Assembly: GCA_019695185.1 (NCBI GenBank)
Contig: JAIBAN010000004.1
Coordinates: 1-64,000 of the forward strand
Direction: 5' to 3'
Length of the DNA: 64,000 nt
From: Blastocatellia bacterium
GTDB taxonomy: Bacteria; Acidobacteriota; Blastocatellia; Chloracidobacteriales; Chloracidobacteriaceae
The notes beneath the pieces are model-generated. The model was not told the origin of the DNA. It saw only the letters and a list, made by a program, of their open reading frames with translations, and searched no databases. Numbering within the stretch: position 1 is the stretch's first letter; the number at the start of each line of letters is the position of its first letter. Both the position numbers and the translations under genes were made by a program. Of this stretch, positions 8,300 through 16,334 are shown piece by piece.

Positions 8300-8473
8300 G
8301 GACTGAGGACCACTCTGAGGACTGAGGACTGAGGACTGAGGACTGAGGACTGAGACCAATCCAGGGGTTGAGGGGCACCTTCAAGACAGAAGGTTGAGTT
8401 ATATTGTAACTCGATTTCCGGCTGACGGGTTTTCTTTTCTTTTACCTCAGTCCTCAGAGTGGTCCTCAGTCCT
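8300..8473. repeat. GGACTGA inverted-repeat element with private ACCACTCT interruption
   Basis: Left arm 8300-8354 (about seven units) and right arm 8445-8473. Both arms share the insertion ACCACTCT, not seen in other loci. It occupies nearly the whole gap between the membrane-protein stop (8480) and the Rsm22-like start (8294). The core differs from the 5.5/7.0 kb core. Confidence 0.92.
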
Positions 8474-8479
8474 GGTTGT

Positions 8480-10756
8480 TCAACCAAACACCCATTCCAG
8501 TAATGCCGTGCCGCTCAAATAAACCAGCCACAAGCCAAACGGCACCAAGGCTGCCATGCGGATTTTATTCACGACAGCCAGTCCATAGCCGGCCAGCACC
8601 ACAAAGAGGAAACTGAACAGATTGAATTCCTGGAGGATACTCAAAATCCAATATGGGGTTTGGACCGGGGCAAAAAAAGCCAGACTGGTGGCGGTAAAAG
8701 TATTCAGCGCCATTTCACGCAGTTCCGGTTTTTTCAGGAGCAGCACCAGAATCTGCGCCAGATATTCAATCCCCGAAACGGCCAGAAATGTATGGCCGAC
8801 GACACTGACATACACTGAAAACCGGCTCAACCCCTCAAAAACCAGACAGGGAACAAAGAAAAAACCGGCAATCAGAAAGAGCTGAAACGGTAGCACAAAG
8901 AGCGGTTTCAGATAGCGGATTTCCCGATGGAGCGCGATTTCGATAGACACCTCTATTTCAACCTGTTTTTTGTCGGCAGGGGCGAAATTCCTGCTGTTCA
9001 ATCCTTTGTTGAGCAACCGTTGTTCAACTCGTTCGCGGGCAATTTCGGGAAACGTGTAGGGCGTCAGTTTCTCCACCAGGAGATTTCCGCCAAAGGAAAG
9101 ACAAATGGCACAAACCAGGGTGGCAATCACATTGGGGGCGCGAACCACATCGGCGAAGGTTTCACGCGGGTCCATCACCATCAACCCCCAGCGTTTGAGC
9201 GGATTCAGCCGGGCCAAATCAAATTGGACATGGCTGGCCATGTCCAAAAAGTAGCGCACGTGCTGGTCAGCCGCGAGCCACCAGCCCAATGTGAAAAAGC
9301 CGAAGGTCGCCAAATATCCGGCCTTGAACCAGTCTGGGCAAAAATAGGCACCGGGCAGCATGAGACAGCAGACGATTCCAAAGGCAATCACACCAGGCTT
9401 CAGTTGGGGAGGCTTTTCCGAACTTCCCGGCCAGGTCCCAAGGATAGCGGCACAGGTACAAATCACGGTTGCCATTGGCAGCCCAAAACCAATGAGAGCC
9501 AGGGCCAAACCGTCTTCACTGGTAAAAGCCCGCCGTTTGATGAGGCCAAATCCTTCAAGCCCCAGTGAAAGCAGGATAATCAGTCCTGCCAGGACTCCTG
9601 CCTGCCGGAACAGCACGCCCTGCACGGACCGGGGATAGGTGTACATGCGCCAAAAGGCCATGCCTTCATAGATAACCAGCCGGGGAATGCTGGTCACAAT
9701 GGCAACCAAACCCAGGAAAAACGTGAAAAACCCCCAGGCTCCCGCGCTTTTGAGCGCCAGGGTAAATAAGTCACCCACCAGCAAAAACGAGAAAATGCCC
9801 ACTGTCGGAAAGAAAATCTGGAGCAGAATCTGGGGTTTGCGCAGAAACAGCTTCAAAATCGAGGGCAGATACAAAGCACTTCGAATATGGGCAATATCGG
9901 TTCCGGAATCCAGAAACGCCGCGACATGGCCCGGTTTCAGCGAAATCCGGAGCAAAAGCCCGCTCGCCACTGTCACCACCATTAACCCGGCCCCCAAAAC
10001 CAGGGCGGGAAAGGCTGTCAGTTGAACCACCAGTTTGAAACCCGCTCCGCCCGGACCCCAGGCAACCGCTCCGGAATTCAACAGGAACCGGAGCAGGCCG
10101 GTCGGCTTTTCTCCCTGCATGAGCGGTACCAGGAGCAAAATCAGGGCCAGTCCGCCAGCCGTAAAGAGTGTATTGAGAAAAGGAAGCAGCGACGGCAGCA
10201 TCCACCGGTGCATGACAAACTGAGTCCAGAATTGCACATGAGCCGAAACGTAATTGAGCAAAATTGGCAGAACCAGGGCTGGAATCCAACTGTACCAGCC
10301 CCATCCGGTAATGCGGGCGATGGCAAAAAGGACCGGCGTAAACACCAGCATGAGCGGTGACAGCACGGCTGTTTCCAGAATGGATTGCCAGGCAATTGCC
10401 CGCAACGGGACTGGAAACGTGCGTGCGTGCAGCAGGTTCTGTTTGAAGCGAAACCCGTTGATGCCTTCAAAACCGATGGACATCAAAGTTAAAGCTGCAT
10501 GAATGAGCGTTGTGGCGGCGGCGGCCAGCGGGGTCTTGAACGGACTTGCTTTCCCTTCGAAACTTTCCCGAAAGGTTGCATAGGTGAAGGAATAAATAAT
10601 CAGCATGATGAGGCCGGCCACCAGCACTCCTAAAACCATCTGCGGATTGATTTGAATGCGCCGGGTTTCAGTGCTGCGTCCGGTCAGCACCCGCAACCCC
10701 TGATTCCAGCGGCGGCGGGCATTAAAGGCCAGTAAAATACCGAGTGAATGAAGCAT
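8480..10756 (-). CDS. Large polytopic membrane protein, probable ABC-exporter permease
   Basis: 758 aa with many hydrophobic segments spread over the whole length (for example VLGVLVAGLIMLIIYSF, LALILLLVPLM, YLATFGFFTLGWWLAA, LFVLPFQLFLIAGFFFV) and short charged loops. I do not recognise a precise family. It ends the run of two same-strand genes started by an ABC ATPase, which suggests that it is the permease of that system, like the large ABC-2-type permeases. The N-terminus (LAFNARRRWNQGLRV) is basic, as expected for a cytoplasmic end. There is no ribosome site: a GGGTTCA/GGGTCCA array begins 8 bp before ATG. Substrate unknown. Confidence 0.7.
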   Translation of the reverse strand: MLHSLGILLAFNARRRWNQGLRVLTGRSTETRRIQINPQMVLGVLVAGLIMLIIYSFTYATFRESFEGKASPFKTPLAAAATTLIHAALTLMSIGFEGINGFRFKQNLLHARTFPVPLRAIAWQSILETAVLSPLMLVFTPVLFAIARITGWGWYSWIPALVLPILLNYVSAHVQFWTQFVMHRWMLPSLLPFLNTLFTAGGLALILLLVPLMQGEKPTGLLRFLLNSGAVAWGPGGAGFKLVVQLTAFPALVLGAGLMVVTVASGLLLRISLKPGHVAAFLDSGTDIAHIRSALYLPSILKLFLRKPQILLQIFFPTVGIFSFLLVGDLFTLALKSAGAWGFFTFFLGLVAIVTSIPRLVIYEGMAFWRMYTYPRSVQGVLFRQAGVLAGLIILLSLGLEGFGLIKRRAFTSEDGLALALIGFGLPMATVICTCAAILGTWPGSSEKPPQLKPGVIAFGIVCCLMLPGAYFCPDWFKAGYLATFGFFTLGWWLAADQHVRYFLDMASHVQFDLARLNPLKRWGLMVMDPRETFADVVRAPNVIATLVCAICLSFGGNLLVEKLTPYTFPEIARERVEQRLLNKGLNSRNFAPADKKQVEIEVSIEIALHREIRYLKPLFVLPFQLFLIAGFFFVPCLVFEGLSRFSVYVSVVGHTFLAVSGIEYLAQILVLLLKKPELREMALNTFTATSLAFFAPVQTPYWILSILQEFNLFSFLFVVLAGYGLAVVNKIRMAALVPFGLWLVYLSGTALLEWVFG

Positions 10757-10763
10757 AGCCAGT

Positions 10764-10926
10764 CAGGGTTCAGGGTCCAGGGTCCAGGGTCCAGGGTCCA
10801 GGGTCCAGGGTCTTTTGAATGGACACTGGACCCTGGACAATTGATGATAATTAAAACCCATTCAGAGCTTCAAATTTCCTGGCATTTGAAAACCCTGAAC
10901 CCTAGACCCTGAACCCTGGACCCTGG
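10764..10926. repeat. GGGTCCA/GGGTTCA inverted-repeat element
   Basis: Left arm 10764-10812 (one GGGTTCA, then GGGTCCA units), right arm 10891-10926 (mixed AACCCTG, ACCCTAG, ACCCTGG). An inner GGACACTGGACCCTGGAC stretch adds pairing. The core segment TTAAAACCCATT...CAAATTTCCTGG...GAAAACCC is shared with the 32.5 kb and 47.1 kb elements. The right arm ends 2 bp before the ABC ATPase stop. Confidence 0.9.
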
Positions 10927-10928
10927 AT

Positions 10929-11684
10929 TTATTCTTCCGCACCTTCCGTGATTTTGAAAAAGACTTCTTCAAGGGATTCTTTTTGGAGCGTCTGCTTTAA
11001 GTCTGCGGGGGCCGAAACCGTTTGGAGTGTGCCTTTGGCAATCACGCCCACCCGCCCGCAATAGCGTTCGGCCATGTCCAACAAATGGGTGCTGAGAAAA
11101 ATGGTTTTTCCGGCAGCGGCAGTCCGCACCATCCACTGTTTGATGTCACGGGCGGCATTCGGGTCCAGACCGTTGGTTGGTTCGTCGAGAATAAACACTT
11201 CCGGGTTGTGAATCTGGGCATGGGCCAGGGCCAGCTTGCGACGCATGCCCAGCGAATAGTTGGCCGGATACTGGTCGGCAGCAGCAGTCAAGTCATGTTC
11301 CTGCAAAAGACCAAAAATCCTTTCCCGCAAGTTGTGTCGGGAGAGGCCGTGCAGGTGTCCGGCCTGTTCCAGCAGTTCATAGCCGGTCAGGAAGTCGGGA
11401 AATGTCACCACATCGGGGACAAATCCGACTTTGCGCCGGATGCCCAGCACTTCGTTTTCATCGTCGGCGTGGCAATTGAGGCCGCAAATCCGGCACGTGC
11501 CGCCGGTTGGTCGGATAAACCCCATCAACATGTGGATAGTGGTGGTCTTTCCGGCTCCATTGGGCCCCAGAAACCCGAAAATTTCACCTTGGTTGATTTC
11601 GAGCGAGAGGTTGTTGACCGCCACATGCGGGCCAAAGGATTTGGTCAAATTACGAACGAAAATCGGAGGAACAGGCTGATTCAT
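10929..11684 (-). CDS. ABC transporter ATP-binding protein
   Basis: 251 aa from ATG 11684. Complete nucleotide-binding domain: Walker A GPNGAGKTT, ABC signature YSLGMRRKLALAHA, Walker B VFILDEPTNGLDP, H-loop FLSTHLLD. It belongs to the single-domain ATPases of ABC-2/drug- or antibiotic-export type. It is followed on the same strand by the 758-aa membrane protein, presumably its partner. A longer start at a TTG (11780) is possible but has no support. Confidence 0.93.
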   Translation of the reverse strand: MNQPVPPIFVRNLTKSFGPHVAVNNLSLEINQGEIFGFLGPNGAGKTTTIHMLMGFIRPTGGTCRICGLNCHADDENEVLGIRRKVGFVPDVVTFPDFLTGYELLEQAGHLHGLSRHNLRERIFGLLQEHDLTAAADQYPANYSLGMRRKLALAHAQIHNPEVFILDEPTNGLDPNAARDIKQWMVRTAAAGKTIFLSTHLLDMAERYCGRVGVIAKGTLQTVSAPADLKQTLQKESLEEVFFKITEGAEE

Positions 11685-11758
11685 GGGGTTTCGGGACTGA
11701 ATGGAGACCGGTCGGGATGGAAATTTCTGCGACTGAGTACGAGCTTGGAACGATGATT

Positions 11759-11777
11759 GGTTCTGGCCACCAGAACC
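11759..11777 (-). terminator. Small perfect hairpin after the AAA ATPase gene
   Basis: An 8-bp perfect stem (GGTTCTGG / CCAGAACC) with a 3-nt loop 23 bp past the AAA stop codon. No T-run follows, so termination is only a guess. Confidence 0.35.
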
Positions 11778-11800
11778 CAACCACCTGAAATTATTCCAAT

Positions 11801-13201
11801 TTATTGGGTGACACCCAAAAGACTTTTGGTCAACGGTCCACCGTCCACCAGCAGTTCGTGCATGGCTTCGTCCAAATGGCGGTCGGTGACCAGAATCGGG
11901 TCTGTTTCATCGGCGGCAAACAAAGCTGCTTTGCGCATCAGTTCCCTCATGAAAGCAGCACTGGCACCTTGGGTCCGGTCAATCAGACGGTCCACTTCCC
12001 GAACTTCCAAAGCCAGTCCTTGGCCATACAGCTCAAACAATCGGCGGCGGCAGGCAGCATCGGGCAGGGGAATTTCGATTGCCTGGTCAATTCGTCCCGG
12101 ACGCGCCGCCAATGCGGGTTCCAGGATGTCAGGACGATTGGTGGTCAACAGAAAAAGCGCATCCACATCTTCGGCCAGACCATCCATCTGATTGAGCAAT
12201 TCAAAGAGAACGGTGTTGCAGGCCGCATTCTGATGGGTTCGTTCTTCGGCGATTAAATCCACATCTTCCAGAATCAGAATCGCCGGTTGGAGTGCGCGTG
12301 CCAGAGCGCAGGATTTTTCAACCAGACCAAGCCCGCGTCCGGTCAACAAAATAATGGTCCGGTCTTTCAATTGACCAGCCAGATACATTGCCGTCAGCGT
12401 TTTTCCGGTACCGGGCGGTCCATAGAGCAGCAATCCCCGTTTCAGATGCCGTCCGGCTGCCCGGAGGCGGTTGCTGTGGCGGGCAAATCCAATCGTTTGC
12501 CGTTCAATGCGGCGGAGCAATCCTGCGGGCAGAATAATTCCGTCAGATTCAATTCGAGGCAAACGGTGAAATTTAACTTTGATGTCATGATTTTCGACTT
12601 CGAGTGAAATCACCCGTCCGCGATAGACGTTGCGCTTGCGCATGGCAGTGCGCAGATGTCGAAGAAAGCGTTCAGCGTCTTCGCGTTCCGGGGCCATGAC
12701 TTCCACCGTGACTTTTCGGTGAATACCCATTTCGTTGGGGCCACGCATCAAAACCGCCAGTTTTTGCGTCCCGTCCTCGATCAGGAAAAGTCCATTTTGG
12801 ACACAAGGCAAAACCGAATCCCCCTCCAGACTGATATTGACATATTGAACCGGACCGGAAGTCGGTCCTTTGCCACCCCACAAGCCCCCTCCAGCCGATG
12901 CGACCAGTTGAGCCATCGTCACCCCCATGTACAACGAATGGGCGTCACCCGTGATGCCCAAGAGCGTGGCGGAACGATGTTTTCCTTTCACATAGGCATC
13001 AACCGCAGTCTGCACATTGGCATGGTCAGACTGTGGAAAGTCTTCTGAGACAACCGGGAATTGTTGCGGGTCCGCTGCGAAATGGCGGCGCAAATGTTCC
13101 AGGAAAACCGGTGTTTCGGTTGGCGCACTGGCCGCCATCTGGTCCATGAATCCTTTGAATGAGGAGCCGAAATCTTCGAGTGAAAATGAATTTTGTGCCA
13201 T
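11801..13201 (-). CDS. AAA-family ATPase
   Basis: 466 aa. The N-terminal half (1-225) is an unassigned substrate or adaptor region. The C-terminal AAA module has Walker A LLYGPPGTGKT (about 257), Walker B LILEDVD (about 312), sensor 1 and the second region of homology TTNRPDILEPALAARPGRID (about 355), then the helical lid. This is the FtsH/Cdc48/Bcs1-like class; no protease domain or membrane helix is present. GGAGG lies 8 nt before ATG. Likely a soluble remodelling ATPase; client unknown. It is divergent from the M48 protease gene. Confidence 0.88.
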   Translation of the reverse strand: MAQNSFSLEDFGSSFKGFMDQMAASAPTETPVFLEHLRRHFAADPQQFPVVSEDFPQSDHANVQTAVDAYVKGKHRSATLLGITGDAHSLYMGVTMAQLVASAGGGLWGGKGPTSGPVQYVNISLEGDSVLPCVQNGLFLIEDGTQKLAVLMRGPNEMGIHRKVTVEVMAPEREDAERFLRHLRTAMRKRNVYRGRVISLEVENHDIKVKFHRLPRIESDGIILPAGLLRRIERQTIGFARHSNRLRAAGRHLKRGLLLYGPPGTGKTLTAMYLAGQLKDRTIILLTGRGLGLVEKSCALARALQPAILILEDVDLIAEERTHQNAACNTVLFELLNQMDGLAEDVDALFLLTTNRPDILEPALAARPGRIDQAIEIPLPDAACRRRLFELYGQGLALEVREVDRLIDRTQGASAAFMRELMRKAALFAADETDPILVTDRHLDEAMHELLVDGGPLTKSLLGVTQ

Positions 13202-13456
13202 TGCTGAATGCCTCCAAAACAGAGATTGGGAATGCTTTTCCCTATACGCGAAAACATGTCGTTGGTTTGTTCAAAGGCAGTCACCACAAGAGTTTCAGGC
13301 AGGATTTTTCCACTTGCGCAAAAAATTTGGAAAAACAAGTTGGTAAGTGCGTATTGGGTAAGGATAATCACTCCATGCGCCTGGTCCTGACGGAAGTGAC
13401 TGTCAGAATTGTTGCGCCAGACCCTCACAGACACACAGCAAAGGAATCAAACCAGT

Positions 13457-14620
13457 ATGCCGGATGAAATTGACAACAACCAACCCGGACCGGACGGGAA
13501 CCCTCCCGAATCAAATGACCCGGCGGGAAAAGACGAACCGACCCCTGCCAATCATGATGCGGACGCTGCGCCGCAAGGCCCCGAAGCTGGCCGGCCCTTA
13601 TCTTCCGAATCGTCCGGCAGTCCCGATGGAACCCGGTTGCGCTGCCGGTATTGCAATCAGCTCAACCAGATTCGGGCCGGGGTGGTGACCGCCGGTTCAA
13701 ACATCCGCTGTGGCCGTTGCCGCCTGCCACTGAGCGAAGAACCTCACAAAAAATTTACCGGCCTGGATCCGCACAGTTACATTCACCCGCTTGATTCGCA
13801 GGCCCTCAAGACCCTGCAAATGATTCCGGGGATTGACCCGATTTTGAAAAAACTGCTGGAAGTGACGGGCGAAAGCATTTTACGCATCATGTTTATGGCC
13901 AACGGCGTCCGGGTGACGGAAAAACAATGCCCGGACCTCAATGCCAAGCTCGAAGTCGTTTGCTCAACGCTCGGAGTTGAAAAGCCGGAATTGTACTTGA
14001 GCGTCACCAATCCGCTGGCTGGCGGCGGCGGTCTGGGGTTCAACGCCTTCACCAGCGGGGTGGAGCGTCCCTTCATCGTGGTCTTTTCACCACTGATTGA
14101 ACGGCTGGATGATGATGAGGTGCTGGCGGTGCTGGCCCACGAAGTGGGGCATATTCATTCGCAGCATCTGTTGTACAAAGTGGCGGCGCAACTGCTCTTT
14201 CTCCTGACCGAACGGGCCGTCGAGCTTTCGCCGATTCCGCCCGGCATTGCTGGGTTGATTACCTATCCCATTCGGGCCGCGCTCTTTACCTGGTACCAGA
14301 AGGCCGAACTGAGTTGCGACCGGGCCGCCCAACTGGTGGTGCAGGATGTCAATGTCATTACCAGAGTCATGCTGAAACTGGGTGGCGGGCTGATGAATTC
14401 AAAGGTTGACCACGAGGAGTTTATCAAACAGGCCCGCGAGTTTGACCGGATGGTATCAGCCAGCTTTATTGACAATTTCTGGACCTCTCTGCTGGCTGCC
14501 GAACGAACCCATCCATTTCCGGTCTGGCGGGTTTCGGAAATCCTGAAATGGACCGAAGACCCCGCAGGGTATGCCAAAGTCATGGAAGCCGACCAAAAGG
14601 CAGCTTCGGCAACATCGTAA
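13457..14620 (+). CDS. M48-family zinc metallopeptidase with N-terminal zinc ribbon
   Basis: 387 aa from ATG 13457 (AAAGGAA upstream). Residues 1-60 are acidic, Pro-rich and probably disordered. A C4 zinc ribbon (CRYCNQ ... CGRCRLPL) follows at about 62-93. The M48 protease core has LAHEVGHIHSQH (zinc-binding HEVGH at about 228) and the downstream ligand motif ELSCDRAAQLV. Two moderately hydrophobic stretches flank the active site, so weak membrane association is possible. M48 enzymes degrade damaged membrane or periplasmic proteins. A strong hairpin terminator follows. Confidence 0.9.
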   Translation: MPDEIDNNQPGPDGNPPESNDPAGKDEPTPANHDADAAPQGPEAGRPLSSESSGSPDGTRLRCRYCNQLNQIRAGVVTAGSNIRCGRCRLPLSEEPHKKFTGLDPHSYIHPLDSQALKTLQMIPGIDPILKKLLEVTGESILRIMFMANGVRVTEKQCPDLNAKLEVVCSTLGVEKPELYLSVTNPLAGGGGLGFNAFTSGVERPFIVVFSPLIERLDDDEVLAVLAHEVGHIHSQHLLYKVAAQLLFLLTERAVELSPIPPGIAGLITYPIRAALFTWYQKAELSCDRAAQLVVQDVNVITRVMLKLGGGLMNSKVDHEEFIKQAREFDRMVSASFIDNFWTSLLAAERTHPFPVWRVSEILKWTEDPAGYAKVMEADQKAASATS

Positions 14621-14637
14621 CCTGCGCGACAGAATGG

Positions 14638-14664
14638 TCGGGGTCCTGCCCTTGAGGACCCCGA
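14638..14664 (+). terminator. Intrinsic-type hairpin after the M48 gene
   Basis: Perfect 10-bp stem TCGGGGTCCT / AGGACCCCGA with a 7-nt loop, 17 bp after the M48 stop codon. The following T content is modest. Confidence 0.65.
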
Positions 14665-14831
14665 TTGACTTTCAGAGCATCCGATTCAGAAAAAACACAT
14701 TCGTTTTTCGACTGGAATTATAAAAATTAGACAGACTTTTTCGTACTTAACCGGCTCTAACCGCGATAACACACCAGTTCGGTCTGGTTTCTTTTGAAAT
14801 TCAGGTCGAGGGTATTGAGGAGTTCCCCACA

Positions 14832-15419
14832 ATGAAAACATCAAATAAAAGAGCAAACCGACGATGGTTCGTGGTTTGTTTCGTGGGGCTGGTCTTTTTT
14901 GGAGTGTGGAACGGGCCTACCGCATGGGCACAACAACCGACTGCACTCCAAAACACCCGTCCGGCTCAGGAACAACCCGACCGACCGGAGACGCCTCCGG
15001 CTGAACCCAAACAAAAACCATTGTTTGAAGCCTTTCGCCCGCAAAATTCCTACGAAGCCCGGTTGCTGGTGGCTGCACTTGGATTGTCACCTGACCAAAT
15101 GGCACGCATCCAGAACGTGTACCGGCAATATGGCCAAACCATGGTGATTGCCGCACGGGACATGCGACTCAAACGCATTGAACTGGACGAAGCCCTTTTT
15201 AGCGACGATTTTAGCGAAGCGACCGTGACCCAACGGGCCAAGGAGTTTGCCGAAGCGCAAAATCAGGTGGTGATGCTGCAAACCAAAATCCAGTCGCAAA
15301 TCCGGCAGATTCTGACCACCGAACAAGTCCACCGTTTTCTTGACTTGCGCCAGGACGGCGGCCCCCGGCAATTGGCCAAACCATTCAAGAAAGAAATGGC
15401 TCCCAATCGGAAGTTTTGA
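14832..15419 (+). CDS. Exported Spy/CpxP-like protein
   Basis: 195 aa. Signal peptide (FVVCFVGLVFFGVW ... AWAQQ), then a Pro-rich linker and an all-helical charged domain from about residue 72 (LGLSPDQMARIQNVYRQYG, QILTTEQVHRFLDLR). The LSPDQ and LTTEQ pairs mirror the LTxxQ motifs of the periplasmic Spy/CpxP/heavy-metal-sensor family. GAGGAG lies 10 nt before ATG. Probable periplasmic chaperone or stress protein; function inferred from motif only. Confidence 0.75.
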   Translation: MKTSNKRANRRWFVVCFVGLVFFGVWNGPTAWAQQPTALQNTRPAQEQPDRPETPPAEPKQKPLFEAFRPQNSYEARLLVAALGLSPDQMARIQNVYRQYGQTMVIAARDMRLKRIELDEALFSDDFSEATVTQRAKEFAEAQNQVVMLQTKIQSQIRQILTTEQVHRFLDLRQDGGPRQLAKPFKKEMAPNRKF

Positions 15420-15543
15420 GTTCCGCCTTCAGGCGGCAGTTCTGAGTTCCGCCTTCAGGCGGCAGTTTGCGGGCGGCCTTGAGGCCGCGTTGTATAAAGA
15501 GAAACCACAGCCACGTCGAAGCGGAACTCAAAACTCGAAACTC
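15418..15543. repeat. 26-bp palindrome repeat element (CCGCC-TTCA-GGCGG type)
   Basis: Palindromes at 15423-15436 and 15449-15462 (exactly 26 bp apart) and a third variant at 15473-15488 whose stem changes to GCGGCC/GGCCGC with loop TTGA. A short inverted arm (GCGGAACTCAAAACTCGAAACTC) closes the element at 15519-15543, ending at the YbjQ stop codon. Confidence 0.88.
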
Positions 15544-16000
15544 ATGGTGCATTCCCGCCAAAAAGCGACCCGCCGGTCTGTTCATCCCGGATGGGTTCGA
15601 CCACGACTGCCGTTCCATAAGCCAACACTTCTGTCACGCCCTGCATAATTTCCGTCGCGTCATAACGCATCCCAATCACGGCATTGGCACCAATTTCGGC
15701 TGCATGCAGAACCATGATTTCAAACGCCTCGGTGCGGGCCTGTTCGCACAGATTCGTTAAAATCGTGATATTGCCGCCCACCAGGGTTTGTAATCCGGCC
15801 CCGATGGTTCCAAACAGGGAACGGGAACGAACCGTGATGCCTCGGACCACGCCCAAAGTGCGCACGACACGGAATCCTTCCAGGACGAATGTTGTGGTGA
15901 CCATATGATGGGGCACCGTATAGCGTTGGGCGACTTCATACGGAACACCGCCTGAGACAGCGTTTTTGGTTGATTCAAGCCGATCAAGTTCTTTTTTCAT
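15542..16000 (-). CDS. YbjQ/UPF0145 family protein
   Basis: 152 aa from ATG 16000. After a short N-terminal extension, the whole UPF0145 domain is present ([44 protein letters not shown]). The family forms a small oligomeric beta-rich fold, sometimes called a heavy-metal-binding domain; its biochemical role is not established. Monocistronic, convergent with the Spy-like gene. Confidence 0.9.
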   Translation of the reverse strand: MKKELDRLESTKNAVSGGVPYEVAQRYTVPHHMVTTTFVLEGFRVVRTLGVVRGITVRSRSLFGTIGAGLQTLVGGNITILTNLCEQARTEAFEIMVLHAAEIGANAVIGMRYDATEIMQGVTEVLAYGTAVVVEPIRDEQTGGSLFGGNAP

Positions 16001-16334
16001 AGGATTTTCCAGGGAAGGTTGACAGACTTTCAGCAATTTTCGGTTTGGGTGGAGTCAGCGTTACGCCTTCAGGCGTGGGGTCTGGTAAATTCTTGAAAGA
16101 TAAAGAAAAAACTCACGCCTGAAGACGTAACTCTGGCATTAACACGATCAGGTACGGGCAGTCAGCACAAGGCCGGAGCCGAGCGGAAATGCCGGAAACA
16201 AGTTATGAGGCGGGAACAGACTGGCGTCAATGGGCAGTATGCTTGGTTGGGGTTTGAAAACGAAACCTCGGAAGATGATGGGTTCCTGTTTCAAGGGGTG
16301 ACCGGCCCCTGCATAAACCTGTTATGATTCCGGT
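16001..16334. other. Gap with a short inverted-repeat element
   Basis: At 16058-16080 and 16107-16129 two inverted arms (GTTACGCCTTCAGGCGTG and CACGCCTGAAGACGTAAC) surround a ~27 nt AT-rich core; each arm is itself close to a palindrome with a TTCA/TGAA loop, so it belongs with the other palindromic elements. The rest up to the ATG at 16335 holds no gene that I can support and no clear promoter. Confidence 0.7.
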
